Below, one piece after another: positions 49,400 to 60,518 of a DNA stretch of 64,000 nt. The notes under the pieces are model-generated. The model was not told where the DNA came from, ran no database searches, and worked only from the letters and a program-made list of their open reading frames with translations. Source of the DNA: Odobenus rosmarus divergens (taxonomy: Eukaryota > Chordata > Mammalia > Carnivora > Odobenidae); NCBI RefSeq assembly GCF_000321225.1, contig NW_004450478.1, forward strand, positions 2,513,634-2,577,633. The letters run 5' to 3'. The position numbers and the translations under genes were made by a program. Numbering within the stretch: the first letter of the stretch is position 1; each line of letters starts with the position of its first letter.

Positions 49400-50720
49400 A
49401 AGGGTATTGATTTTAGCAAGTTGACTTTACATCTGGCAAACTTACTGAACTCTTTTAGCTAAAAGGTTCTATGTAGATCCTGTTGGATTTTCTAGAGAGA
49501 TGATCATTTCATCTATAATGATTTTTTTTTCTTCCCTCTGCAATGGTAGTTTTATCTCCTCTTTCCATTCTTTGGATTTACTTTTTTCATTTCTTAAATG
49601 TCGTCCAAGACTCTCAGTGTTATGACAATGATACTGTAAGTACTTGTCACCAATCCTAGTGGGAATGCCTCTAAACTTTCTTCATTATGTAAAATATTCG
49701 CTGTAGGTTTTTTCTATATGGGTTTTATAAAGTTAAGGAATTCTAGGATGCTAACAGTATAATTTTTGATCATGTTAGCACTGAACTGTTTCACGTACTT
49801 TTTTTTTTTAAACATCTCTTGAGATATGAGTTTTGCTTTTAGCTTGTTAGTTTCCTGATGTTGAACTCCTTTTATATTCCTGGTATAAACCCCATGGATT
49901 ATTTTCCCAATACACTGTTGGATTTTTGTGATCTTATACTTAGGGATTTTGCATATATTCTCACAGTGAAATGGGCCTATAATGATGTTCTTTTGTTCTA
50001 CTGCCTTTATCAGGTTTGGGAATTAAGATTATATTTGCTTCATGAAATGAAGTGGACAGCTTTCACTCATTTTCCATTTCACTGAACTTATTTTGTATAG
50101 GATTTGTTCCTAAAAAATTTGGTAGAACTCACCTCCAAAACCAACCCAGGCGTAGGGATTTGGAAATGGGAGGGTTCTGACACTATTTCAATTTCTTTAA
50201 AAGTGTCTGGCCTGAGTTTCATTTCTTGTGTTGATTGCACCAACACAGTTTTTCAAGAAATGTTATCAGTTTCATCTAGATTTTCAACTTTTGTCTTTGT
50301 TCATAATACTCTTCCATTATTTTCTATATCTCTTGTATCTCTTGTTATTTTCCTCTCATACTGTATTTATCTGCATTTTTTCCCTTACTCTAATGAAAGT
50401 CTATCTTACTGTTTCTATTCTCCACATCACTTAGCTTTCCTTTTACGTTGTCTACATCTTTTGCCTTTCCTACTGCCTTCGCTTTGATCTCCCAGATGAC
50501 TAATAAGTTCTTCAGCTGTATTCATCCTGTACCCAATGTTTCTTAAAACCATATTATTTTCATACCTAATATTTCCATTTGGTTTTTCATGACTTCTTGT
50601 TCTTGCATCATATTTTTAGAATTTTCCTACATGTCCTTGAGTGTATGTATTATGCTTAATTTCAATTTTTGCCCCTAAGAATAATAAGTTCTAGATGATA
50701 GATATCATTTGTCTTTTATA
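49400..50720 (-). mobile_element. L1 LINE ORF2 relic, antisense, strongly decayed
   Basis: The plus strand shows reverse-complement ORF2 pieces: tcgctgtaggttttttctat, tgatgttgaactccttttat, cctggtataaaccccatgga, ttatcaggtttggg. The right part (50300-50720) is less certain. It has no coding capacity. Confidence 0.75.
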
Positions 50721-50740
50721 AGGGCTATACTCCTCAGGCG

Positions 50741-50948
50741 TCTATTTTTTTTTTTTTTTTAAGATTTTATTTATCCATTTCACAGAGAGAGACACAGAGA
50801 GAGAGGGAACACAAGCAGGGGGAGTGGGAGAAGGAGAAGCTGGCCTCTCACCGAGCAAGGAGCCCAATGCGGGGCTCGATCCCAGGACCCCGGGATCATG
50901 ACCTGAGCCAAAGGCAGACGCTTAACAACTGAGCCACCCAGGCACCCC
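50741..50948 (-). mobile_element. Can-SINE
   Basis: Poly(T), aagattttatttatccattt, gggctcgatcccaggacccc and the end gccacccaggcacccc. It has a diverged flanking repeat (ggcgtctattt / ggagtctaatt). Confidence 0.92.
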
Positions 50949-53900
50949 TGGAGTCTAATTATTTTGATCTGAGAGCTCATAGCCATTCGGAGAAACTCAG
51001 GATGAGATGGTGGGCAGGTGCTTGCCTGTGTTCTTTGAGGACAGAGAAACTTCAGCTTTGGAGCACAGGATCCCAGAATACAGAACCAACGTGGGTAATT
51101 CCCTTTTGCGACTAATCCATCAGGCAACGCCTAAGGATAGGGATTCATTCTTAATCTGTGAGATTCAAAGCTGCAGCACTTGACCAAAAGTCTCCTGAGG
51201 TTGTAATTCACGAGGCCAGAGGCTGGGATGCAGAGGAGTGAAGGTGTGACTACCCGAGAGTGACTCAGGCCATTTCGGTGTCCATGCCTTGGCAGCACAT
51301 GGGGCCCCGTCTTGATAATGCCACAGATACCAGCCACTGCTATCAACTCCAAAGGCAAAAGGAAAGGAACGGATTGTCTCAAGGCAATGCCCCATTCACT
51401 CTCCCTCTGCTCAGCTATACTCCCAGCTAGCGTACCTCCCCATGAGACAGGCTGGCGAGACTGGAAACCAAACTTCTTTGGGCAGACAAGTGCAGTGAAG
51501 GTGAGTGAAATAAAATTGAGTATATGCCGCTCTTTGGATGGCAGATGGAAGGCAGTGGAGAGGTCAGGGTAAGGCAGCTTTATTTAGGGAGACACCATGG
51601 TTATAGATGGAAAGGAAATATGTAGAAAGAGGGAGGAACAGGAGAAAGAGATATATGATAGAGTAAATTCCATCCAGAAATAAGTAGGTGCAACTGAGAT
51701 CAATATCACAGGTGGATGAGTCAACCTTGAAGAGGAAGATACCTCATCCCTTGATGCTGGAGAACAGGAGACATGGGTAGGTGGGGAAGCTGATAAGTTT
51801 GTAGGTACAGAGCTAGAGAGCTGAGGCTTACTCTGCTTCGAAGGTGGAAAGGAAGGGACTGCTCTTGAATATCTAAATTTATTTAAGATCAGGATCTTAA
51901 GAACTTAAGATCAAGTTCCTGTGATAGACTGATTTGGAAAGAGAACATCAATCAAGATTGAATCCAGTTTCATTTTGAATATGGGATTAGCTGCGACCAT
52001 CCTTGATGGAGACTGTCCTCATCTCTTATAACTCACACTACAAAAATAAAGAAGGAAAAGGTGGATGGCTCATGACCAAGACTGTGAGTCAAGGAAAGGT
52101 GCCACTACTTAAGGTCACAGAAGACCTTGGCATAAGCATGACAAATCATCCAGTGCAGGCAACATTAATGCCAACGTAAGGTACGAAAAGCCCAAACCAG
52201 AGGCAGCAGGAAAGTGCTGTCAGTAGTTGTTTTTAATCGAGTGACAGATACTAATGCCTCCTCACAATTAAACTCAGATAAAGCAGGAAGGATGTTAATG
52301 AAATGCAGACTCAGAACCAATTTTAGAGGAGAGGGTGCTAAGTGTCCTTAAATGTCTCCATGGTTTGTCAGGAGTTGACAGAACCCTCCAAGTCCTTTGG
52401 TCACTAAAGCTGTGGGTAGTGAGTGCAGTGGCCCTGAGAGTGTTTCCGGCATTACCATCACACTGCCACTGGTATACCGGGTGCTCCTATGGCCTCATTT
52501 GACTTCTCACGTAGTTCGTTACCTGAGTGTGCAGAGAGCTAATGTTCAACTGTGCAACACACTCCTCACGTTTGAAGTCTGCCTTGAGCTACCGGAAGGT
52601 ATACAGACAGCTCTAAAGTCCTGTCAGTTGGAGGCCAATGTCTTCATTTGCCTCTTCTAGTCAATAATCCCTGCAACTCCTGCTTATTATGTCCCCAAAA
52701 CATCTCTTGATTCATAGGAATTAATCTGTCAACATTGTCATGAGCTAACTAACTGGTGTGAACACAAATTATACAGTGCGGGGTTATTATCTTGTGTGGC
52801 TGGTGAGGTGGTGGGAAAAGAGCCGAAGCAAATAAACATACTACAAATCCTCATTCATTCCAGATCAGCTGTGGAAATGGCCAAATTCATATCACTTACA
52901 TAGTACTTAAAAGAGAATATGGTCCTAATACCTTCTGGTGTATACATTACATAGACTAAGGCTACTGATGTAGCAAGGAAGAGGTGTTAAAGACATTTAA
53001 CTCAATATATTGATGAGAAAAAGATAGTTTAAAATTAACATTTCAATTGCATATTAGATGATGGAATAAAAGTAATTTATGGCTATCAGAAAAAATTCAT
53101 CTTCTTAGGTGATTTAAAGCATCCATTGATCATCTGAAAAATATCCAGTTTTTCTTTGTATATAGGACAAAAATAAATTTTAATTTGATCCTATCCAGAT
53201 GATGTAACTCAACCAGCGTTTTTACTCTACATACACATATTTTTATAAACTAAAAGCTCTTTATAGATTTTTCTCAAAAATTTTAAAGATGACAATAAGT
53301 CATTCTCTCTTACAGCCAGAAATTACATTTATCAATTTGTCTCTAAATCATCTGTGACTCAGAAGCAGAAATGGTCACAGAGGTTTAAGTTGCATGCCAA
53401 AGTCCCACTGTCCAAGCCACACTGTCCAAAAAGGCTACAAAGAAATTCTTTGATGCTTCAACTTGCTTTCTAGTTTTCAAGCTGAGAATTGTGTCTTCCA
53501 ATATGCAAATTACCTCCATCAGAATATCATCAATTCTAATGGGAGTACAAAATTTCAGGTCTATTATTTAGACATTAGTAACCTGAATTCATTGTAACAT
53601 ATAATACTCAAAAAATGTTTAAATCAAATTTATAAGAAAACACATACAACTTTTATGAAAGAAAATGGTTATTCTAGAAATATTAGTAAAAAATTATTCA
53701 CTAACAAAAAAATATCCTCATCAACTGTGCAGTTTTTATCTACTCACTTCTATACAGCAGATTTTATTTATTATTTATCACTACATTTCGACAATGGAGT
53801 GTTAAATTAAAATGCCACCCAGATGGCAAATACATCCTAATGACGTAAGGACTGCCAAAGTGCAACTTCTCTCCAAGAAAGCAAGCAGTGTGGCCCTCTG

Positions 53901-54994
53901 GGAAAGCATCTCTACCTGTTCAACGGAGACTTTGAAAATGAGAGCACTTGGGGGTTAGACCTGGAAACCTGGCAACCAAAGGGCCCAGACAGATCCTCAG
54001 TGCACAAAGACTTTGCCTGTTCACTCCATGCTACCTTTGGTTTAGGGCACCTCCATGTTTTGAGATTAAAAATAAGTCTAGCTCCCAAATGTAGGCAAAA
54101 GATCTCAGGTCAAGGCAAGCTCTAAGGAGCTCTCTCTCTCTCTTTTATCTTAAGTCCTCATACAGTGCATAGTTTTCAGGAGAAAGCAGGGACTGTTATT
54201 AGATGTATTATTGCTGTTCTTGTCTATAAGAAATTCCTGAATGAAGGAATTGATTCTCCTTTAAAAGGAGCTAGTTTGCATCAACAAGGTATACCATTAA
54301 AAAAAAAAGACACACAATTAGGAAAATGAAGTTTCAGTACCTTTTTGAACCCTAGATTATAAATACTGTAAAAAGAATCTTACCGTTACATAAGCAGTCG
54401 TGACAAAATTAAATCAAGGAAGAAAACTAGCTGATTTTGCAGCCGTGTAAATCTCAAACATTTCTTAAAATTAAAAAAAAATGCTTTCTAGAAACCTTAA
54501 ATTCTCAAAATGAACTATCTGTTCTCATGAAACAAATGCAAAGAATTCCCAAGAAGGAAAGAAGCCACTGAGAGAGAGAGGGCATTTGTTCTATTTCATT
54601 TATTACAAAGCCAAAAAATCCCTTTATTCTGCAAATTTGTGTTGCAGATGGAGAATGTGAAGAATTCCCAAGGATGGAAGAGAGAACTAGGGGTCCAACT
54701 GAGCATCATGCTGAATTATAGAAACAACTGAAACAGGTTAGACTGCTAAATATTGTTAATGCAGTTGTTCTCTATAACCTCTGGCTTCTGTGATCCAGAG
54801 TTAGTCCCCCCGCTCCCTGCGCATGACAAGAGCATGAAATTCTGGTTTAATTTTTCCAATCTTGTTATTTTTAAGTGGTTAGTTTTTGCTTTTATATTGT
54901 TAATTATTCAGTGATTGATCTGAATGACCTTTTGCAAGCCAGTTTGTCAGTTTACAGATGTTCTCTCTGCTCTAAATAGCCTCTCTGCCATAAA

Positions 54995-55115
54995 CTCATT
55001 CATTTATTCAATAAATATTTACTGAGTACCAAATATGTGCCAGGCACGTTTTTCAGCACTGGAGATAGAGCAGTTATTGAAATGCAGAAGTCTTGCCCTA
55101 GTGGAGCAAACCTTC
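54995..55115 (-). repeat. L2 LINE end, antisense
   Basis: caataaatatttactgagta, atgtgccaggcacgtttttc and actggagatagagcag match the reverse-complement L2 3' end. Confidence 0.75.
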
Positions 55116-55744
55116 TAGGACTATAGTAGTATGAACGAACTATACCGTGTACCGTAGGGAAGGGAAGGAGATGATATGGGTTGGGGGAGGGGAGAGGTTA
55201 TAAATTTTAATCACTTTCAACACCTGACAGTGTGAGATGTGTGTCTGTGGGGGAAAAAACAAAAAGATTCAGATTCTGGAGTCCAACTCTTAGCCTTATG
55301 ATAGGATCTGTGCTGTCCAATTAATTCAGCAGCCACTAGCCACAGGTAAACGAGTACTTGAAGTGGGGCTATAAAAAGTGCTAGTAGAGTAAAATACACA
55401 CCCAACTTCAAAGACTATGTATGAAAAACTAATGTAAAATATCTCATTAATAATTTTGTGTATTGAATACGTTTAAAAATAATATTTTGGATATATTAGG
55501 TTAAATGAACTATTATTAAAATTAATTTCACCTGTTTCCTTTTTACCTCTTTAATGTGACTACTAGAAAATTTTAAGGTACATCTATAGCTTTCATTGTA
55601 ATTCTATGGACCGTACTGTTTCAGACTTCCTTTCAAATGTCCACATATTTTAACCGAGTGTAAATTTAACTACCCAAGTTGCCGAGAAATGGGAGGCAGG
55701 AAGACGCAGTTAAATAAGACAGCAGCTCAACAGGAAGATAGTGT

Positions 55745-55920
55745 GTTGTAATCTCCCCCTTCCTAGCTGTTTCTGACTAGTATGGCTAGTGGCCTCCCTG
55801 CTTCAGTTTCCCGGAAAATCAATAAAAGAAATATTTATTGGAAAGGGTGAATGGATACATGTAAAGAGCTTAAAACAGTTCCTGGTAATAAGTGTTTGCT
55901 CTTATTAAATATCTATACTT
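55745..55920 (+). repeat. MIR SINE
   Basis: cctgcttcagtttcccggaa, acatgtaaagagcttaaaac, ggtaataagtgtttgctctt in MIR order. Confidence 0.7.
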
Positions 55921-56034
55921 TTGGCAAAAATGACACCCCTTGGCTCTTGCGACGTGCCTGAGGTGTTGAGGTCAGCACTCGGAATCAGCCCTGGAGGCAG
56001 GGCAACCCAGGAACATGGAGATACAGGGGTGCAA

Positions 56035-56205
56035 ATCTCATGTCTGCTGAATTGAGTAACAACAGCACACCCTTGTGCAGCTTACTGACTTTTTTCTGAA
56101 GTCTCGGTTACCTCTTCTGTAAAGTCTCTGTTTTGTAGAGTTGTTTAAGGAACTAATGAAGCAGAGTAAATAAAAAAGCCTGAGGGAATAGGCAGTCAAT
56201 AGATG
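56035..56205 (+). repeat. MIR SINE, degraded
   Basis: cttgtgcagcttactgactt, gttacctcttctgtaaagtc and gtagagttgtttaaggaac. Confidence 0.6.
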
Positions 56206-56593
56206 ACAAAATCATGACAAATCTTGGGCAGAATTCAACTCTTCTCCAGATGACAAACTAACTGAGGAATAGAATCATAATGCCCAAGAGAATACTGCTT
56301 GGAAGTCTTATCAAGCATTTGAGCTCTTACACATGTAACTGACTCTCTCATTTTTAGTCACTTTTAAAAGTACCTCCAAGAACATTTACTAGGTAACCCT
56401 GTTAACTTGCTACCAAATGCAACCAAAGAAATAGAACTATTATTTCTTCAAAACCCCTCTTCTGTTACTTCAGAAGATTCTTCAACTGAGATTAGCTTTC
56501 CCCTTCAATCCACTTAAATCACCTAGACTACACTGATTTTTCCCTCTTTTCTATTTAATTCTATTTTTTTACTAAAAATTTTTTGAAGACTTT

Positions 56594-56794
56594 TTAAAGA
56601 TTTATTTATTTCACTGAGAGAGAAAGAAAGAGCAAGCGAGTGAGCACAGGGTCGGGGTGCAGAGGGAAAGAGAGCTTTCAGCAGACTGTGCACCGAGCAT
56701 GGAGCCTAACACCTCTATTTTACAACCCTAAAATCATGACCCCAGCTGAAACTAAGAGTTGGACGCTTGACTGACTGCACCACCCAGGCACCCC
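56594..56794 (-). mobile_element. Can-SINE, diverged
   Basis: tttaaagatttatttatttca, gagcatggagcctaacacct and the end ccacccaggcacccc. It abuts a second, short SINE at 56796. Confidence 0.88.
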
Positions 56795-56795
56795 C

Positions 56796-56911
56796 TTAAA
56801 GATTTTTATTTTTTTATTTGTAAGTAATCTCTACACCCAACGTGGGGCTTGAACTCACAACCCCAAGATGAAGCATCCCATGCTCCACCGACTGAGCCAG
56901 CCAGGCGCCCC
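56796..56911 (-). mobile_element. Old short Can-SINE
   Basis: atctctacacccaacgtggg, cttgaactcacaaccccaag and the end gccaggcgcccc. Same form as the copies at 7843 and 29203. A frame through it is not a gene. Confidence 0.9.
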
Positions 56912-57654
56912 TGGGGGCATTTAATATTAAGAAAAGTGTTTCTCCTAGAGTTATCAGCCTGTACCATGGAGTGGTAGTATAAATGTCGAATATGTGGCTT
57001 CTGTCTGGAAGAGAAGTACATGGGAGTACTCTCCCATTCTCCCCTCTTTTTAATGGGAATGTGTGCAAATTTACATGGTGCCTTTGCCCCATCCTTCATG
57101 AAGGCGCACTGTGACCCCTTCACATTTCATAAGGGAAGGAGCGTAGCCTCTGTAGGATGGGGATCAGGACACCTGATACAAGTCCCAGCTGGCTGACTTC
57201 TTTACTTTATGTCAGTGGGAAAACCCGTAACACCTCTGGACTTACTGTGGGTCAACTACATGTGAACTATCTTCATAACAGAAACATTGTGAGGGATAAA
57301 ATGCCATAAGAGATTTTGCAAAAGTTTGTCAAAGAGCGTAGGACTGCTGCTATTACAATGGGCTGTCATAAGAGGTGATGGTAGTCTCTAAAGTGCACTT
57401 TAGTGATCATTGTAGGTGTGTTCTTTCCCCTTCTCCTGGCTCAGAACATTCTGTGCCTGACGCTTTTTGAGGTCAAATACTGAAACAGAATTGAAAAAGT
57501 TAGGAAAAATAGAAACAGAGCCCGTTACTCGAAGACTTCAGTTAAAAACAAGTCAAACTTGTCTATAATGCTGCATGCAGGGTTTGAATGAGAGAAGGGA
57601 ACTTGGACTAGGCAGGTTCATCACTGGATGAACTAACTAGCTAACCTCTCATCT

Positions 57655-57800
57655 CTCTCCATAGCACTGAGAGCCTACTTTGTGTCAGCAGCGCAGGGCT
57701 GGGTGCTGGGACCCAACAGTGAACTCGTTCAGTCAGGACCCTGCCTGCAAGGGGCTAAAGAAGAGACAGGTAGGATAAACAGACAACAGCACATGTAATT
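57655..57800 (-). repeat. L2 LINE end, antisense, degraded
   Basis: gagagcctactttgtgtcag, ggctgggtgctgggaccca and ccctgcctgcaaggggcta resemble the reverse-complement L2 3' end. Confidence 0.6.
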
Positions 57801-58366
57801 AAATTAATTACAGTGGTGATAAGTGGCATAAGAAAAAAGTAAGGAAACCTTTACAAATTCAGAGACCAAGAGAAGAATGCTTTCCTAGCAACTGCCTGAG
57901 GCTGGGATTGCAGAACCCCTGTTCATTCCTCTGATGAGCAACTTTCAGAGTTAAGAGCTGCTTACTTCTTATTCAATAGCATTTATGCTTTTTATTCTGT
58001 TATTTTTCAGGAGTGATAAAGGAAAGATGGTCCTCTTTTCTAGCTGTAAGAGCCCTCCAAATATTGGCAACAGCTTCCAACTAAGATTAGTGTCCATGCT
58101 TAAAACATAATGTATAACATTAATACAACCTCAGGTTTTTTGCTTTGAATTTATATAAAAAACATCGCTGAACTTTTACAGACATAAATGGCCTGTATTT
58201 TCCCTACAAAGCATTAACAATAGTTCCAACAAAATCAAAGTATTCTCAGTATCTTAACCAACGTGATCTAATAAGGAGCCCTGAAAAGCGGACAGCTCTT
58301 CATCAATATCAAACATCACGCACCACAATAGAAATAACGACACGTGCATGCACAAACATTCATTAC

Positions 58367-58387
58367 CTGCTTCCTTTTCTGCTGGAC
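58367..58387 (-). CDS. CADPS2: Candidate CADPS2 21-nt cassette microexon (GPAEKEA)
   Basis: This segment of 21 nt sits between a pyrimidine-rich acceptor (tcttttcttacattttag) and a good donor (GTAATG). It is phase 1 to phase 1, so it adds exactly seven codons (G-P-A-E-K-E-A) between the E of exon b and the E-T-M-N-Q of exon c, without changing the frame. Its position matches a place where the paralogue CADPS carries extra residues, which supports a splice-variable site. The message works without it, so it is probably a cassette exon. Use in tissue cannot be seen from DNA. Confidence 0.75.
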
Positions 58388-60394
58388 CTAAAATGTAAGA
58401 AAAGACAATTTAGGAGAGAAACAGATTCTACCCATGCTGCTCACATAATGCAGAAGGTCAACCAAGCAAGGAAAAGTAGCCACTTCCTATTTCTAACTTA
58501 AATTAGATTTTGTTCTTGGTCTGGTCCTGAGCATAAACAAAAAGTGCTTTACTTTTTTAGATATAAGAATGGGGGTTGGAAGAAAGGGAGATAATGAAAT
58601 GCATAGATGTTTTCTCATATACTAAGCATGTATTTTGTTTTGTTTTGAAAATGGAGACTGCTCAGTAGTCCCACCCAATTAGATTTCTAGGATCCATTTT
58701 CTAGAATATTCTCACAGTCAACTTGAAATAAGAGACAGGTGACTCCAGAAGGGAAAGAAGTAGGAGAATTCCCTGCCCACTGTCCATTTAGTCCTATGAT
58801 AGGCTCTTCTCTAACACAGACTTATTTTTTTGTGTGATCCAGAAGAACAGCTATGTCTTCTGACCCCCAGTGTTAACACGCCTAGCTAATTAATAAAAGC
58901 TAGCTAATTAATAAAAGCTGTGACAAATAATTTTATTTGTACATGTTAAAATGGACTCTGACCAGAAAATAGAAATATTCTGCATATCTTTTCAGTATTC
59001 TTGGACAAGATAATGGTCAAAAATATTAATTAGAATAGACAGTTAAGAACAAAAGGATTCTCATAGGTTTTTTGGATAGATTTGAAACATCTGGGTAAAA
59101 CAATATTATGTTTATTCAAGTTATGCACAAACTTTTCCCCTTTTATCAGATCTGAAAGGTTTTAATATGTCTATTTTTGTATCAATTCTTTCAACCTATG
59201 TTCACAACACATAATATTCCAAAACACAAAAATTGTTTCAATGGGTATTCAAGATGTGAAAACCAATCTGTTTATCTTCCACTTTCCCCAAATTATCTAA
59301 TATTCATTGCTTTTGCTTTAACACAACATGATATCATAATTAATGATGTTAAACTGGTAACTAAGGAGGTTTCATGTTGTTACTCTCGTGATATAATATT
59401 GGTTGCTATAGTGATGGGATGGCTTTTTTGTTAATCACTCAGGAGGTTGGTTATTGCATGCTTGTTGGAAAGCTTGATCAGATTTGGAGAGAAAAAAAGG
59501 ATGTAACACAGCCAATTATACTCAATCTTTCTCATCATCCCAATTTTGATAAAACTATCTTAATATCAATAATAAATTTATAATTAAGTACAATTTTAAA
59601 GTTACTAAAATTTTTCTAATAGAGGATTTACTTTTATTTTTAGATATAAGTATTTAACATTGCAAACTTTTTCCCTAAGTTAATGCTACTTGTACTACAC
59701 AAGCCGGTTGTATGATAATTAAAGCAAAATATTTGAGGCCCTTCCTATTTTTAATTATATTAAAGGACTGTTGAATAAAGCTGATTTTGTGACTTTGCTA
59801 TGAATTTCAATCTAGTTATTTCTAAGCATCTTAAATTTCAGTATTCTTAATGAATGAAACCTGAAGGAAGAGGAAAAAATGTGCAGTCCTCTCTAATCTT
59901 TCAAGTGCATTAATATATGGCAAGCAATGAAAAGTTGCAGGGAATTCTATCAGTTTATTTTGGCCCTCACCATAATCAAGTTTCCTCCTTCTCTGCGAGA
60001 CACTGTTGAACAGAAAATAAAATTATGTAACACTATACCGTTACTGATTGGGAAAGAAGACACTACCCATAGTTTAAACGTTAGACATACTTACGGTAAT
60101 GTCAAAAAATACAACCCATGAAAACACCTTTTGCTTCCTTGAAAACTCAAAATAAGAACAAAGGACAACTTAAGCACGAATCCTGGGTCTTTCATTCAAG
60201 CAGAGTCCCAGGAGGCATATTAAAGCAATGAATAGGAAAAAGCTCTTCAGTTCACCAGCTGAGATTTTAATGAGACATTTCCCTTAGCCACGGTACAGGT
60301 TTGTTCAGGAAAGGAAAGAACTTCTCACAGAAAATTCAGTTAATAGGCATTGTTGGCTCTCACTGCCACTTGGACAATTGCTCAGTGCACTGAC
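58388..60394 (-). other. CADPS2: CADPS2 intron between exon b and the 21-nt microexon
   Basis: This 2.0-kb phase-1 intron is AT-rich. An imperfect direct repeat, with 'agctaattaataaa' occurring twice in tandem, lies near 58883-58918. I see no recognisable interspersed repeat or gene in it. Confidence 0.8.
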
Positions 60395-60518
60395 CTTCTA
60401 TTTTGGCGTATTCTGTGAGTCTAGTGTAATTGATCAAGGCTGCTTTCTCGAGACATTTTCTGACCACTTTTTTCACGTCTTCAGCTGGTATGGGAGTGGC
60501 GATATCTTTCATTAAAAC
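60395..60518 (-). CDS. CADPS2: CADPS2 exon b ([14 protein letters not shown]...EYAKIE)
   Basis: This 124-nt exon starts in phase 0 and ends in phase 1. The acceptor is ...cttcag and the donor is GTCAGT after ATA GAA G. The product starts [19 protein letters not shown] and ends [13 protein letters not shown]. This segment just precedes the MHD1/MUN-like region. The TPIPAED and INYTRLTE residues fit CADPS2 better than CADPS. The frame is fully open. The trailing G joins either the 21-nt microexon at 58367-58387 or exon c directly, giving E-G-P... or E-E-T... respectively. Confidence 0.95.

Larger units (their letters stand above)
36903..58366 (-). other. CADPS2: Largest CADPS2 intron in the window (21.5 kb)
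   Basis: This phase-1 intron carries a TATA-like block (37561), MIR and L2 copies, a 424-bp tandem duplication with two SINE copies (39761-40600), a MER5-type element (43315-43502), an L1 3' end (44545-44812), a TA/TG microsatellite, a hAT relic (48064-49390), an antisense L1 relic (about 49400-50720) and several SINEs. Stretches 45019-46315, 51000-54990 and 57870-58366 hold nothing I can name. Confidence 0.85.

Noticed and set aside
50104..50487. 127-codon open frame with apparent membrane-like segments
   Set aside because: It lies in antisense L1 and T-rich sequence; hydrophobicity comes from the T-rich codons.
52397..52660. 87-codon open frame starting MVTKAVGSECSGPESVSGIT
   Set aside because: No recognised family, no Kozak-supported start, no splice or polyadenylation context; length is within chance for this window.
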